From positions 2,501 to 66,500 of the forward strand of contig JACEEZ010001149.1 of assembly GCA_016584305.1 (NCBI GenBank): a stretch of 64,000 bases of DNA, in the 5' to 3' direction. Source of the stretch: Chionoecetes opilio (taxonomy: Eukaryota; Arthropoda; Malacostraca; Decapoda; Majidae). The notes under the pieces are model-generated. The model had not been told where the DNA came from, did no database searches, and worked only from the letters and a program-made list of their open reading frames with translations. The position numbers were made by a program, and so were the translations under genes. This document shows positions 1-13,198 of this stretch, piece by piece (within the stretch, counting starts at the first letter, position 1; each line of letters begins with the position of its first letter).

Positions 1-545
1 TTTTCTTAAAGGATCGTAGAATCCGTGGTGACTTGATAGAAATCTTTAAGATCCTAAAAGGATTTGATGTCATTAATCAAGAGAACCTATTCGAGCTTTC
101 TCCTCAAGTGAAAACAAGAAATAATGGTTTAAAACTGAACGGTCAACGTTGTATCACAGCTCTTCGTAAAAAATATTTCAATGTTAGTTGTTGATCGATG
201 GAACAAATTACCAGCAAATGTTATCAATATTTTCACAATAACTTCATTTAAAAACAGACTTGACGCGCACTGTAAAGTAAATGGGTATTGATATTGCCCT
301 GCGAATTCATATGATAGTCCCCCGGATCGATTAGTGTTAGTGGTAGTTGTAGTTAGCATATTTCATATCCTATCATTCTTCACTACGAAACTTCCATGTT
401 CCTATCTTATTTAGGGACATGGTATCATTTTTCAACTGTCCTCTTACATGTAGTTGATAGTTAGTAGTATGTAGTTCAACAGATACCCTAGTTATAGACC
501 AATAGGTCTCCTGGTGTCTGTTAATCCTATGTATTCCTATGTATT
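1..545 (+). mobile_element. CR1-clade LINE, 3' end (cut by window start)
   Basis: This is the same family as the minus-strand LINE at 2437-5222, read on the opposite strand. Positions 1-290 encode the last ~95 residues of the reverse transcriptase ORF (motifs RRIRGDLIE, RNNGLKLNG, DRWNKLP, FKNRLDAHC), ending at a TGA near 290. A small deletion near 185 shifts the frame compared with the other copy, so this copy is dead. Positions 290-530 are the 3' UTR, and the element ends in two tandem copies of the decamer tatgtattcc, matching the short-repeat 3' tails of CR1 elements. The tail runs straight into a (TCC)n tract. How far it extends upstream of the window is unknown. Confidence 0.85.
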
Positions 546-601
546 CCTCCTCCTCTTCCTCCTCCTCCTCCTCCTCCTCCTCTTCCTCCTCCTCCTCCTC
601 C
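541..601. repeat. (TCC)n microsatellite
   Basis: An imperfect trinucleotide tract abuts the decamer tail of the CR1 copy to its left. The last tail unit, attcc, merges into the TCC repeat, so the tract may have grown from the LINE tail. Confidence 0.95.
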
Positions 602-2253
<1,652 letters not shown>

Positions 2254-2436
2254 CCCTTTACATTTCTTTCCCGTTCTCTATTTTTCCCTCCACGTGTCTA
2301 TCTGTGTTGCCTCACGCGGAGTCACAACGCCTTCGCCTCTTTGGGATTCGCGGCGCGGCGGTGCAGCAACAAATAGTGGGCATGATTGATGGCAGGGAAG
2401 CCCCGCCGGGCGGAGGATAGGCTGCCCGCGTTATCC

Positions 2437-5222
2437 TTGGAGGAATACATAGGAATACATAGGAGTAACAGACACCAGGAGACCTATTGGACCATAACTA
2501 GGGTATCTGTTGTACTACATTACTGCTAACTATCAACTACATGTAGGAGGAACAGTTGGAAAATGATACCATGTCCCTAAAGAAGATAGGAACATGGAAA
2601 TTTCATAGTGAGGAATGATAGGATATGAAATATACTAACTACAACTATCACTATCACATCTCAATCCGGGGGACTATAATATGCAATTGCAGGGCACTAT
2701 CAATACCCATTTACTTTACAGTGTGCGTCAAGTCTGTTTTTAAATGTAGATATTGTGCTGGCCTCGACAACATTTTCTGGTAACTTGTTCCATCGGTCAA
2801 CTACTCTAACATTGAAATAATTTTTACGGAGATCTGTGATGCAACGATGTCCGTTTAGTTTTAGACCGTTGTTTCTTGTTATCACTTGAGGAGAAAGTTC
2901 GAATAGGTTCTCTTGATCAAAGACATCAAATCCTTTTAGGATCTTAAAGGTTTCTATCAAGTTCCCACGGATTCTACGATCCTTTAGGGAAAACATATTG
3001 AGTTTCCGCAGTCTCTCTTCATAAGATGAGTTTTGCAGAAATGGAATGGAATTTGTTTGGTTGCTCTTCTTTGCACTGACTCCAATTTGGCTTGATCTTT
3101 TACGAAACAAGGCGACCAAAATTGTACGGCATATTCTAAGTGCGGCCTAACCAAAGACGTGTATAATCGTGTCATTACTTTCGGAGTTTTATGTTCAAAG
3201 TTGCGTTTAATGAAGTCCAACATCATATTCGCGTTTTTGCTGGCAGCTAGGTAATTACTGATGATGACACCTAAATCCTTTTCCTGCTGAACCTCAGTTA
3301 ACGAATTATTTTGCATTTGATAGTTATATTTGAGGTTATCGTTGCCTATATGCATTACTTTACAATTATCGGAATTGAATTTTAATAGCCATTTATCACT
3401 CCAATCTGATAATTTGTCGAGATCACGTTGCAAGAGTTCACAGTTTTCCCTAGTATATGCTTTACCGCCTAATTTGGTGTCATCTGCAAATTTCGATATT
3501 TTAGAGACAAGTCCGCAGTCCAGATCATTGATATATATCAGAAAAAGAGTAGGACCCAGGACCGAGCCCTGAGGCACCCCACTAGTAACATCTAACCAAT
3601 CAGATGCCTCGCCATTTATTACTACCCGTTGTTTATGATTTGAAAGCCAATCGCCAATCCATGTACATAACTGCTCTCCTAAGCCATGTGCCCTTAGCTT
3701 GGTCAAAAGTCGCTTGTGGGGAACTGTATCGAAAGCTTTCTGAAAATCAAGGTATATTATACCCGAGGGGATTTTAGCGTCCCAGTTTGAATGAATGACA
3801 TTGAAAAAATCGAGTACGTTTGTTAAGCAGGATCTCTTATTACGAAAACCATGCTGGGAGTTTAATATTGAGTTAATTTTATCGAGAAAAGACACTATTT
3901 TATCCCGCAATATTTTCTCAAATAGTTTAACAATCACAGACGTTAGACTAATTGGGCGATAATTACTTGCGAGGCTCTTACTCTCTTTCTTGAATATCGG
4001 TGTAACATTTGCTAATTTCCACTTACTAGGAACATTTTTGTCCGTTAGCGATTTGTTGAAAATAGTCTTTAATGAGAGCGAAAGTTCTCTATGACATTTG
4101 TGAAGTAATCTCGGTGAGATTTCGTCAACCCCCACGGATTTTGCTGGGTCAAGTTTCTGCAAATACTTTGATATTTCGTCTACTGTTATCTCTCCTATTT
4201 CCAATCTATCTCTTGCGAGTCCCGCAAACATGTTTACTGGTTCTGGTAATGGAGCTTCGTCTTCTTTAATAAACACTGCATTAAAGAAGTCATTGAGTAC
4301 GGACGCCATACTCTTATTATCATTTACCAGGATGTTGTTCTTATCTTTCAGTGGTCCAATACATGTTTTGACATTTTTCTTACTCCGAACGTATTGAAAG
4401 AACCTTTTCGGGTTTGATTTGGATTCTTTTGCAATTTTTTTTTCATATTCGCGCTTTTTAGACTTAATTAATCCTTTGCAACGACGCTTTACGTCATTGT
4501 AATCTCTATAATCGCAGTCCGCATTTGATCGTTTGTAAACTTTATATGCCCGGCGCTTTCTGCCGATGATTTGTTGTATCTCATTAATCATCCAATAGGG
4601 TCTGTTTATGTTATTTAAACGTTTTCTTACCATGGGAACATATTTTTCAACAACCGATTGGAGTTTATTTGTGAATACATTACACATGTTTCCAGCGTTA
4701 TTACCATTTAGTAGGTCAATCCAATCAACTTCGCTTAGTACCCTGCTGATATTCGTGAAATCTGCTTTATTATAATTGGGAACTACTAACAGATTTTCTG
4801 TGATGTCTACGCTGCAATTTATTCCGCATCTGATTAACCTGTGATCACTGCTTGCCAGATGTTCACCTATATCGCAGTAATCAATCAGATCAATGTCTGT
4901 AGTGAAAACTAAATCTAGGATACTATTTTCCCTTGTAGGCTCACGGACCACCTGATTTAAAAATACTTCGTTTGCCATATCAAGCAATCGCATACCTTCA
5001 ATATCAGCAGAATTATTATTACAGTTTATACGCGTTAGGTTAAAATCTCCACATATAATTGTGTCGTTATTATTGTTGACAACTGACTTTATCTCGTCAT
5101 ACAGTAGGCAATCTCCTTCTGCATTTGATTTGGGAGGACGATATATTGTCCCAATAGTTAGCAGTTTACCGTTAAGCTTAATCTTTACGTAGACTGAGTC
5201 ATAATGATCTTGATTTACTGGA
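2437..5222 (-). mobile_element. CR1-clade LINE, 5'-truncated copy
   Basis: The element reads from about 5222 down to 2437. It begins inside the endonuclease domain, carries the whole reverse transcriptase, a 3' UTR (about 2455-2699) and a tail of repeated tatgtattcc units on the sense strand (2440-2455). The 3' UTR matches positions 290-545 in inverted orientation, so the two copies face each other tail to tail across about 1.9 kb. The 5' truncation abuts a (GGA)n tract. The RT box KFADDTKLGG and the C-terminal layout are typical of CR1 elements. No target-site duplication is visible. Confidence 0.88.
2700..5222 (-). pseudogene. CR1 ORF2: endonuclease (partial) + reverse transcriptase
   Basis: The reading is open from the 5' edge at about 5222 without a start codon: the endonuclease motifs GTIYRPP and CGDFNL lie upstream of the ATG at 4993, so that ATG is not the real start. 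The endonuclease ends with SILDLVFT and SSDHRLI. The RT follows, with SNYRPISLTS, QHGFRNKRSC, LDFQKAFDTVPH, SGVPQGSVLGP and the catalytic FADDTKLGG. The C-terminal region (LESVQRRATK, SYEERLRKL, RRIRGNLIE, DRWNKLPENV) ends at a stop near 2700. One frameshift at about 3055-3065 separates the main frame from the C-terminal frame; otherwise the copy is well preserved. In a complete element this protein nicks DNA and copies its own RNA at the target. This copy lacks the N-terminal endonuclease and is inactive. Confidence 0.9.
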
Positions 5223-5225
5223 CGA

Positions 5226-5387
5226 AGAGGAGGAGGAGGAGGAGAGGAGGAGGAGGAGGAGGAGGAGGAGGAGGAGGAGGAGGAGGAGGAGGAGGAGAAG
5301 AGAAGGGGAAGGAAGGAAGATGGTGTTGGGTACGAATGCAGTGTGGAAACTGGAAAGTGTAATGAAAATAGTGAAGAATTGAGTGTG

Positions 5388-5422
<35 letters not shown>

Positions 5423-5465
5423 GTGGTGTGGTGTGTGTGTGGGGTGTGTGTGTGTGTTGAGAGAG

Positions 5466-5499
<34 letters not shown>

Positions 5500-5522
5500 G
5501 AGAGAGAGAGAGAGAGAGAGAG

Positions 5523-5567
<45 letters not shown>

Positions 5568-5570
5568 GAG

Positions 5571-5638
<68 letters not shown>
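5226..5638. repeat. (GGA)n, (TG)n and (GA)n compound tract
   Basis: Three neighbouring microsatellites: (GGA)n at 5226-5296 against the truncated CR1 end, (TG)n with GG interruptions at about 5388-5459, and (GA)n at 5460-5638. The (GA)n ends exactly where the next LINE's 3' tail starts. Confidence 0.95.
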
Positions 5639-5641
<3 letters not shown>

Positions 5642-5732
5642 GATAATTGATAATATAATTGATCATTTTATTGGTCTCAATAAGTTACGTATGAATAGTT
5701 TACACAATATAAAATTACACTGATAAGTATAA

Positions 5733-5761
5733 GCCCGATGAGCAGGTGCTCTAATACGGGC
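5733..5761 (-). other. Compound stem-loop near LINE 3' end
   Basis: Outer stem GCCCG (5733-5737) pairs with CGGGC (5757-5761). Inner stem GAGCA (5740-5744) pairs with TGCTC (5747-5751). The spacers are two and five bases. The same two-part layout with different but pairing stem bases appears at 15791-15824 and near 42546-42573. It is probably the structure bound by the element's reverse transcriptase (inference). Confidence 0.6.
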
Positions 5762-6062
5762 CAATAATTAATATATAAGGATTTTGCTATCACATCGTGA
5801 AAGGCATGCATAACTAAGAATTAGAACATAGAACATCACAAAAACATTTATATGTTAAGAAAATATGACAAAAAAAAAAAAAAAAAAAAAAAAAAACAAT
5901 AGTAAGATCTGAGTACAACAGGTCAAATGCTGTTAACAATACACAAAAAAAAAAAAAAAAAAAAAAAAAATTGCATACATATTTCATCAGGTACTTATCT
6001 ACGCAACTAAGTACTGTAACCTCACAATAGTATTCAAGCATCTTATTCATTCGAATAATTGT

Positions 6063-8805
6063 TTAACAACTGTTGCTTGAGCTTGATTTGAATAAATGCT
6101 TTGATGGAACAAGTTTTGTGGTGTCAGGTAGCTGGTTCCACTGTCTGGCTCCTCGAAACAGAATACTTTGTTGGGCATGCGATGTCCTGTACAGGGGAAG
6201 TCGGAGCTCCTGTGGTCTTCTCGTGTCAGTGTTATGAATTATAACTTGGAATCCTATGTCAATAGGATATGTGTTTATGGCATTATAAAGAAAAATACTA
6301 CTTTGCAACATTACGATATCTGGCAACTTAAAAAGACTATGATCTCTAAAATACGGATTTGTGTGGTCATATCGATGGCAGTTAGATATTGCACGTATAA
6401 ATTTTTTCTGTGTGGTAAATAAGCTTTATATATATGTTTGATAGGCTCCGCCCCAAATGGATGCACAGTATATAAGATGAGGATAAATTATTGAATAATA
6501 GACTTGTTTAAGATTTTGCAGATTTAAATGGTTCCTAATTTTATAAATTACTCCTATTAATTTTGATATTTTAGATCTAATGTCGTCAATATGTGGTTTC
6601 CACTTGAGAGTATTATCAATTAAGATCCCTAGAAATTTTACTGCTTTAACTTTGTTGACTGTAAGATCATTCATTTTGATGATGATATCGGTTGGTTGAG
6701 CGTGTAGGGAGTGTGATACCATATAATTCGTTTTTTTAATGTTTAGTGTTAGTTTATTCTTTTAATCCAGTCAGAAACATGTATTAACTCATTGTTTAGT
6801 GTGTCCTGTAGTGTCTTGAGATTGTGGCCTTGAAGGTAAATAGTAGTGTCATCAGCAAACAACAAGAATTTTAATTCATTACTTGAGCGTATTATATCAT
6901 TTATATATATCAAAAATAAAACAGGGCCCAATACTGATCCTTGAGGGATACCGCATTGAGTTGATTTACAAGCTGAAAAAATATTATTAAAAACTGTGAA
7001 CTGTTTCCTATGACTTAAATAGCTTTTAAACCATTCAAGAGCGGGGCCACGAATCCCATAAACCTTGAATTTTTCTACAAGAATGGAATGTGAAATGGTG
7101 TCAAAAGCCTTTGTAAGATCACAAAATAGTGTTACTTGGTAAAGTTTGTTGTCTAAGGTGTTGTAAAGTGATTGGCACAGTTTATGTACAGCCAACTCAG
7201 TGGAGTAGCCTGGTCGGAACCCAAACTGACAATTTGATAACAATGAGTACTTATTCAGGTAGATCATTAAACGAGTTACCATTACTTTCTCAAAATTTTG
7301 ACTAAAGGTAGGCAGTAACGATATGGGTCTGTAATTTTCAGGATTGGTGTTGACGCCTTTTTTATATATAGGTATTACCTTGGCTATTTGGAGATATTTC
7401 GGAAAGGTACCGTACTGAAAATATTTATTTATGATATGTGCTAAAAAGGGAGAAATTGTATCAGAACATTCTTTTACAACCTTGGTATGAATATTGTCAT
7501 GACCAGGAGAAGTTCCTTTAAGATTAGTAATTATTGTCTGTATTTCTGTCACTGTTGTCGGTTTTAAGTAAAAAGAATAAGGAGCAGGTGCAGGTAAGAA
7601 ATATGTAAATGGTACTTGAGCTTCCTGTATCACTTCTGAAAGGTTATCAGCGACGCTTGTAAAATAGTTGTTAAATCCCTCAGCAATATCATTAGAATTT
7701 GAAACATATCTGTCTTGAAACGAAAAAGCGGTTGGTAGTTGAGACTTACTTCTCCCCATTATAGTGTTCAACACTTCCCATGTTTTACTGGAATTTCCTG
7801 AATGTTCTTTTAATTTATTTTTATAATAATTCTCTTTAGCGGCTCTTATTGTTGAAGTGAGTACATTTCTATATCTTTTAAATTCAGTACCATAAGTTAG
7901 TGGCCATTTTGCATACTGCTTTTGTAATTTATGACGGTGTTTAATAGAATTTTTAATGGCAGTTGTAATGTACGGCTTGGCAATGTGCTGATCTTTAACT
8001 TTAAAAGTATTAGTTATAAAATGTTTCCTGTATATATCAGTAAATTCATCAATATAAATGCCAAAGTCTTCGTTAACATCCATTGACGTACTATGATGTT
8101 CCCATCTGTAGGTGCCAAGTTCATTTCTAAAGTTATTAATACTTTCTTGAGTAATTATAGTTTTCGTTACAGTTTTGTGGGGGTACTTGTTATCAACGTT
8201 ATGTTCTGAGAAACATCCAAATATGGGGAAATGATCACTTATTGTGGTGTGCAGTATACCACCACCTGAGTGGTTATGTACGTTGTTCGTCCAAATGTGG
8301 TCTATTAGTGAGGCAGTTCTATATATGATTCCCACTAAAAAATTGTGTGGTTGAGTTACCCTTAAAAATAGTGACTCAATATGAGGTAATTGGAAGGATG
8401 TGTTTTGCACTGGAAAAAATTGGAAGTTAGAACGCACGTAAATGGCTAGACCTCCTCACTGGTGCTTTTGTTCTGGAAGTCCTTTGAAATCATTTAATTT
8501 ATATATTGGACTTATGGCATCATTTAGGGCGTGTCTCACATAAACCTATTATATCAAACTTGAAGTGTAAAGGTTAGTATTTTGCTGAAAAATTGATCTA
8601 AATGATATGGTACACTAGCAATATCACAAGTCAATATTTTTACATCATGCGTAGAGAAAATATCGTCACTGTTCAGGTCATTACAAAAATAATAATTACA
8701 TGATGATTCAGGTGTAACAAGGTCAGTTTGGTTATTGCTAACTAATAATCTTTCACTATCTTGATATCTATTTGGCTCAAATATCATATCATTTAAAGTA
8801 ATCAT
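6063..8805 (-). pseudogene. LINE ORF2: endonuclease + reverse transcriptase, broken
   Basis: ORF2 starts at the ATG at 8805, about 60 bases after ORF1. The start of the endonuclease is readable (DVKILTCDI), then a frameshift near 8550-8575 and an in-frame TGA at about 8456-8458 (just before GGLAIYV) interrupt it. Next, GIIYR is fused directly to TASLIDHIWTNN. In relatives about 70-100 residues including the GDxN motif lie between these, so a catalytic block was deleted in frame. ISDHFPIF follows. The RT is well kept: ENYRPISLLP, CQFGFRPGYSTE, CDLTKAFDTISH, GIPQGSVLGP, FADDTTIY. Further frameshifts occur near 6750 and 6425, and the C-terminal block (LFRGARQWNQLP) ends at the stop at 6063. Not functional. 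Confidence 0.88.
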
Positions 8806-8865
8806 AGAAGTTCTACCTTAATTAGCAGAGAGCAATGTCCGTGACATTACACTATAAATACGTAA

Positions 8866-9930
8866 TCACTTTTTGGCGTTTCGTGTACTCATCCTTCCAA
8901 CCTGCTGCTCCCTGGGCTGCCCTGCTGCACCGGGGTCGCCCGACGAGGTGTGCTTCCCGCTAGCAGTAGGTGCGCCCTTAGGACGAACAGCTCCAGTGGA
9001 GTCCGAGATGAACGAAACACGTACTGTACCATCTGGACCAACCTCGCCCCTGGCGGCACCGGCAGCAGTCCCAGAAGTCGCGCCTCGAGTAGTACCACCA
9101 GTAGCCGTACCAGCATCAGCTCCAGTAGTACCAGTAGCATCCTCAGCGGCTGCAAAACCAGCATCACTATCATTAGCAGGCCCGGCAGCATCTCTCCGAC
9201 CCGTCGCCCCATCAGCACCACCACTAGAAGTGTTCGTAGGAGTTTGAGTTCTTTCTTTAATCACCAGTTTCGTGTGGTTAAAGTAAGCTATCTTACCTTC
9301 CCTTCTTGCTTCTTTAAGGCGAGGCAGCTTTTCTTTCCGTATGGCTTGGGAAGCTGGGCACAGGTCTTCATTGACGTAGATCCTTGTTCCACGCAGTTTC
9401 GCAGCATTCCTCCTTACTGCTTCTCGATCACAGAGCTTAGTGAAACGAACCACAATAAGGCGGTGACGCTGTTCATGACGCTGTCCCACCCGATGCGCTC
9501 GTTCCAGCTGGATGTTTCGAAGCTTCAGTTTATCCTCCAGGAGCTTCGTAACCTGGACGGCAATCTGCTCCCATATTTCGTTTTGACGTTCCTCAAGTCC
9601 AACAAACTGTAGATTATTTCGCCGATTGTAGTCCTCTTGATAGTTAGCTCGAGCTTCCAATGTTTCGGTTGATTTATTGCTTGACCGTAGGTCTGTTCTG
9701 AATTGAACAATTGTTTCTTCACTGTCTCGCTTTTCCCGTTCGAGACGACATACCTGTTGTTTCAAGTCTCGAACTTCACTCTGGGTAAACTCGAGACTTC
9801 TTGTTAATTCCTTGATGATGTTGTTGTTAGATTCCAATTTCTCGTTGATTGTCTTCACAAATATATCCAGTGCTCCCTTGTAGGCTTGGTCTTGACACGC
9901 TAAAATAGTTTTTAACGTAGCCGAATCCAT
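8866..9930 (-). CDS. LINE ORF1 protein (coiled coil + RRM-like domain)
   Basis: An intact frame of 354 codons. The ATG at 9930 (MDSATLKTIL) is preferred because the frame upstream begins with TTG and lacks conservation. Residues ~15-100 form a coiled coil (LEFTQSEVRDLKQQVCRLE). They are followed by the RRM-like core (NRRNNLQFVGLEE, ERAHRVGQ, LIVVRFTKLCDREAVRRNA, GTRIYVNEDL) and the C-terminal domain (IRKEKLPRLKEARREGK). The last ~120 residues are a low-complexity Gly/Ala/Thr/Ser tail. Such proteins trimerise, bind the element RNA and act as nucleic-acid chaperones. ORF1 has no stop or frameshift although the companion ORF2 is heavily damaged. I judge it a transposon gene, not a host gene. Confidence 0.85.
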   Translation of the reverse strand: MDSATLKTILACQDQAYKGALDIFVKTINEKLESNNNIIKELTRSLEFTQSEVRDLKQQVCRLEREKRDSEETIVQFRTDLRSSNKSTETLEARANYQEDYNRRNNLQFVGLEERQNEIWEQIAVQVTKLLEDKLKLRNIQLERAHRVGQRHEQRHRLIVVRFTKLCDREAVRRNAAKLRGTRIYVNEDLCPASQAIRKEKLPRLKEARREGKIAYFNHTKLVIKERTQTPTNTSSGGADGATGRRDAAGPANDSDAGFAAAEDATGTTGADAGTATGGTTRGATSGTAAGAARGEVGPDGTVRVSFISDSTGAVRPKGAPTASGKHTSSGDPGAAGQPREQQVGRMSTRNAKK

Positions 9931-10007
9931 TTGGCTGTTGAGGGGCACAAGCTGACTGCAGAACAAGTTAGCAGCACAACCTTTCGGTGTGAAGGCTCGA
10001 AAAGGTG

Positions 10008-10221
<214 letters not shown>

Positions 10222-10223
10222 TA

Positions 10224-10839
10224 GTAGGGTCTAGAACCTCAATTACGTGACCATTCTCTGGCTAAGATGTTTTGGCAATTGATTTGACTTCTTTGGACCT
10301 TTTATAAAGAATTTAGCCCCCCAGTCCCTCCCAAAAATCCCGGCATTTTTTTCCAGCGGGCCAAATCCAAAATTGCCGGCATTGCCATCATGAAAAATTT
10401 ACTTTTGAACCGGAGCACCTAGATTCATGTATTAATACACTTTTCTAGGTAAATCGACCATGAGGATTTCAATTCTGACATCAGTTTGCTGTTTTTACAT
10501 CATGTTTACCCAAAAATCCAAGATGGCCACAATTCGGTGAAGTGAAAATGCAACTTGAAAAGCAAAAACTATTATCATCAGTAAAGTCTGTATTTCAGCT
10601 AAATCTATCTGCTAATGTAAATGGTACTTCTGGAGGTGACATATTGATTTAAGGTAAATGTCACGTGGTATGGTCAAGGTCATTCAAATGTCATCATCAA
10701 GGCAATATATAATAGTCATGGAATTGAGGTCTTGGATCAACTAGTATAAAGTTAGTGAGAACCAAGCAGTTGGACGAGGTGAATAATATTTCTAGAGGTG
10801 AGCTCCATGTGGGATGAGAGCATACACTGGCTGAGAGCT
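10224..10839 (+). repeat. Terminal inverted repeat, left
   Basis: About 616 bp matching the reverse complement of 15161-15771 with scattered substitutions and short indels. The inner boundary falls where the match ends after ctgagagct. No coding frame is seen in it. Confidence 0.85.
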
Positions 10840-10861
10840 GCTAGTGTGGTATGCCATGTAT

Positions 10862-10985
10862 TCCCGTAGGATTTTTGTGCTAAAATTGATTTTTTTGCAG
10901 TTCTGGCTTCTATAGGTATCAGATTAACAAAAAAAGATGGGGTCCCAATTTTCAGACCCTTCACCCCCTTTCTGGGTGGTCATTC
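10862..10985 (+). repeat. Inner inverted repeat, left member
   Basis: Matches the reverse complement of 13036-13172 (shared words include cgtaggatttttgtgc and gatggggtcccaat). It flanks the C-terminal half of the nuclease gene, so the gene sits between two nested inverted-repeat pairs. Confidence 0.75.
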
Positions 10986-11367
10986 CTCCTTTGGCACCCC
11001 CAGGATTGGTCTCTGGTAACACTAAGCAACAAATTTCAACATTTTCTTTGTTACAGACACGTGAACTACTGATTCCTACTAAATTGGCGATGCTGGATGT
11101 CAGGTCTGCATATCTAAATTTCTCTATCACGTCCAGATTTGGTATAACCGAAACCTCTATTTTTCGTTGTTTTCTCACCCGCTTCTATTACGAAAGCCGT
11201 CTAAGCTACTTTTCCAGTACTACGTTTTATGCTAGGCATACTTAAATAATGTTAACAGGGTTGTCTTTCCTCCTTTATTGTGGCTTAAGACAGACAGTGG
11301 AGTTCCACTGGCGGAGTTACCACCCCTGCGCCCAACCATCCACCCAAAGCGCGTTAGTATTTAGCGA

Positions 11368-11406
11368 TTACGTCCGATTTTGCGATACTGTCAAAATCGG
11401 ACGTAA
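11368..11406. terminator. Perfect 15-bp hairpin just after the nuclease stop codon
   Basis: The arms TTACGTCCGATTTTG (11368-11382) and CAAAATCGGACGTAA (11392-11406) pair perfectly around a 9-base loop. The stem begins about 10 bases after the TAA stop of the minus-strand gene at 11416-11418. A role in 3'-end formation or RNA stability is inferred only from its position. Confidence 0.45.
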
Positions 11407-11415
11407 ATCAATCAG

Positions 11416-12971
11416 TTATTCATCAATGTCCATATTTGAAATGTCCTCCCGAATAGCGTTTGCGCAATCACTGCCATAGCATTTACAGAGAGGAGTACAG
11501 GGCAGGCCATTCTTCAAGCAGCTACACCTATTTCCCTTGCATCCTACTTTGCAGCCACATTTGACGAGTTTCAACTACAGCTTGTGGGGCAAGGACAGGG
11601 CTAAGACATGTCAGTGGAACATACACGCCTTTCTCCAATTTCCATCCATTTTTTTCAATTGCAGGAAGGGTTGGACAATTTTCAGGGTATGACTTGTCCC
11701 GCATTGTCATGTAGTTTGCACGCATGATATGGGGAAGCAATGCAGCACGAGTTGGTGGAAGCCATTTCCCCTTCCAAGTTCTTTGACCGAACAGCTCCCA
11801 CCTGAGTGATGGTAGGGTTGCTGTGGACCTTTGAACTGTAGACATGACACACAAGTCTCCAACGCTTTTCACCTGCGTGGGAAGCTCGTCATTGACCCAA
11901 CTCGGCAGGAATAGAAATGCACCCCTAATGCTTTGAAGCAGTCAATGGCAGGGTCATCATCATCAAGCTTTAGGTATGCATCTACCCATGATTTCTTTGA
12001 AATTCCTATGAATCTGCCTCCCCAATCAGCACCTGAGAAGTTGTGGAGTCCAAGAAGTCCTTGACATTTGCGACGGCCATAACCTGCACTCTTTCAAAGA
12101 TGTCTATTTCCCGTTTCTTCTTTCCTTTGCCTGTATGAAACTTCAAGGATATAGTAATGCTAATCTGTCTGGAGGCGATAAGATCAAGAAGGAGCAGGAG
12201 TACGTCAGTGTCGGGCGACCATACGCAGAACTTTCTGGCAGCACCACAGGCTGTAGAGGCAAGTAACTTGGTTTGGAATCAATGTGTCAGCCTCTTCATG
12301 TGTATGAGCATACTCAAAACCTAGTCCTTTGATATGATCATCGTACACGACCAACGAGCACGAATGAATCTTTGCTTGCGAAATAGTCAAGCAGTCCTTG
12401 CCAAACAAGCATGTGAGCTTCCGCTTTGTTTTGATGCTGAAAGTAACTCCTTAATGGACATGGTGAGCTTCATTTCGGGATGAACTTCGTACTCAATGGA
12501 TGTGGTTGATCGCTTCTGCCGGGTCTTATTTTTCAACGACAGATCCAAGTATCGATCAAACACAACACGCCCCTCATCATAGCTTGTCATCATTGTCTCT
12601 ATGCGTTTGTTGAATGCATCCTGAAGGTGTGAAATCTTCAGCATATTTGGCGTCTTTGTCATACTCTGAAGTACACCCATTGCATCAATGATGAGAACTT
12701 TAACTGGAGGATCTTCCTGCCCTATGTCTGGTACTGGAGGAACATCAAGGGATTCAACCGTGGCATCTTCAACTGCATGCATCAGACTGGCCTTGTCAGT
12801 TGGGATGTACAAAGATCTATCAACAGCACACAGAGAGCGGGGCACTGTTGACATCTCGTACTTGCCAATTATTTCCTCGAATTTTGGCACTAGACCTGGT
12901 CGGCTTCCCTGAACAATGAGAAATCTGCCCAGTAAATTACGATCCTCACGCAATTTGATGACTTTACTCAA
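11416..12971 (-). pseudogene. PIN/FEN1-like nuclease domain + CxC C-terminus, broken
   Basis: The C-terminal part of the element's gene. In order: VLIIDAMGVLQSM (first acidic residue of a PIN-type fold), VVFDRYLDLSLKNKT, VYDDHIKGLGFEYAHTHEEADT (12280-12350), SPDTDVLLLLL (about 12201-12218), LHNFSGADWGG, then a conserved block and a cysteine-rich end (CGCKVGCKGNRC, PCTPLCKCYG) closing at the TAA at 11416-11418. The spacing of D, EEAD and SPDTD matches FEN1/XRN-type 5' nucleases, which need these acidic residues to bind metal (inference by motif). Frameshifts near 12400, 12220, 12060 and 11575 break it, and no ATG opens the frame at 12971. I infer a DNA-cutting role in transposition; a captured host nuclease is possible. 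Confidence 0.7.
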
Positions 12972-13035
12972 GGATACTCAAATTATGAAAATCGGTCAAT
13001 TATTGGCGGAGATAGCTGCATGCTCAGTGCCGGGG

Positions 13036-13172
13036 GGCCCCAAAAGGGAAGTGACCCCCAAAAGGGGGGTAAGGGGTCTGAAAATTGGGACCCCATCTTT
13101 TTCTGTTAATCTGATACCTATAGAAGCCAGAACTGCAAAAAAATCAATTTTAGCACAAAAATCCTACGGGAG
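13036..13172 (-). repeat. Inner inverted repeat, right member
   Basis: Reverse complement of 10862-10985. It contains C-, G- and A-rich runs and sits directly before the left arm of the internal palindrome. Confidence 0.75.
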
Positions 13173-13198
13173 CCCTTTTCCTAACATTACATACCGCA

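Noticed and set aside
2290..2436. GC-rich patch as a host exon
   Set aside because: No convincing splice sites in a consistent frame, and it abuts a LINE tail; left as unassigned.
8873..9612. Plus-strand frames opposite LINE ORF1
   Set aside because: Antisense shadows of the GC-rich, Gly/Ala/Thr-coding end of ORF1.
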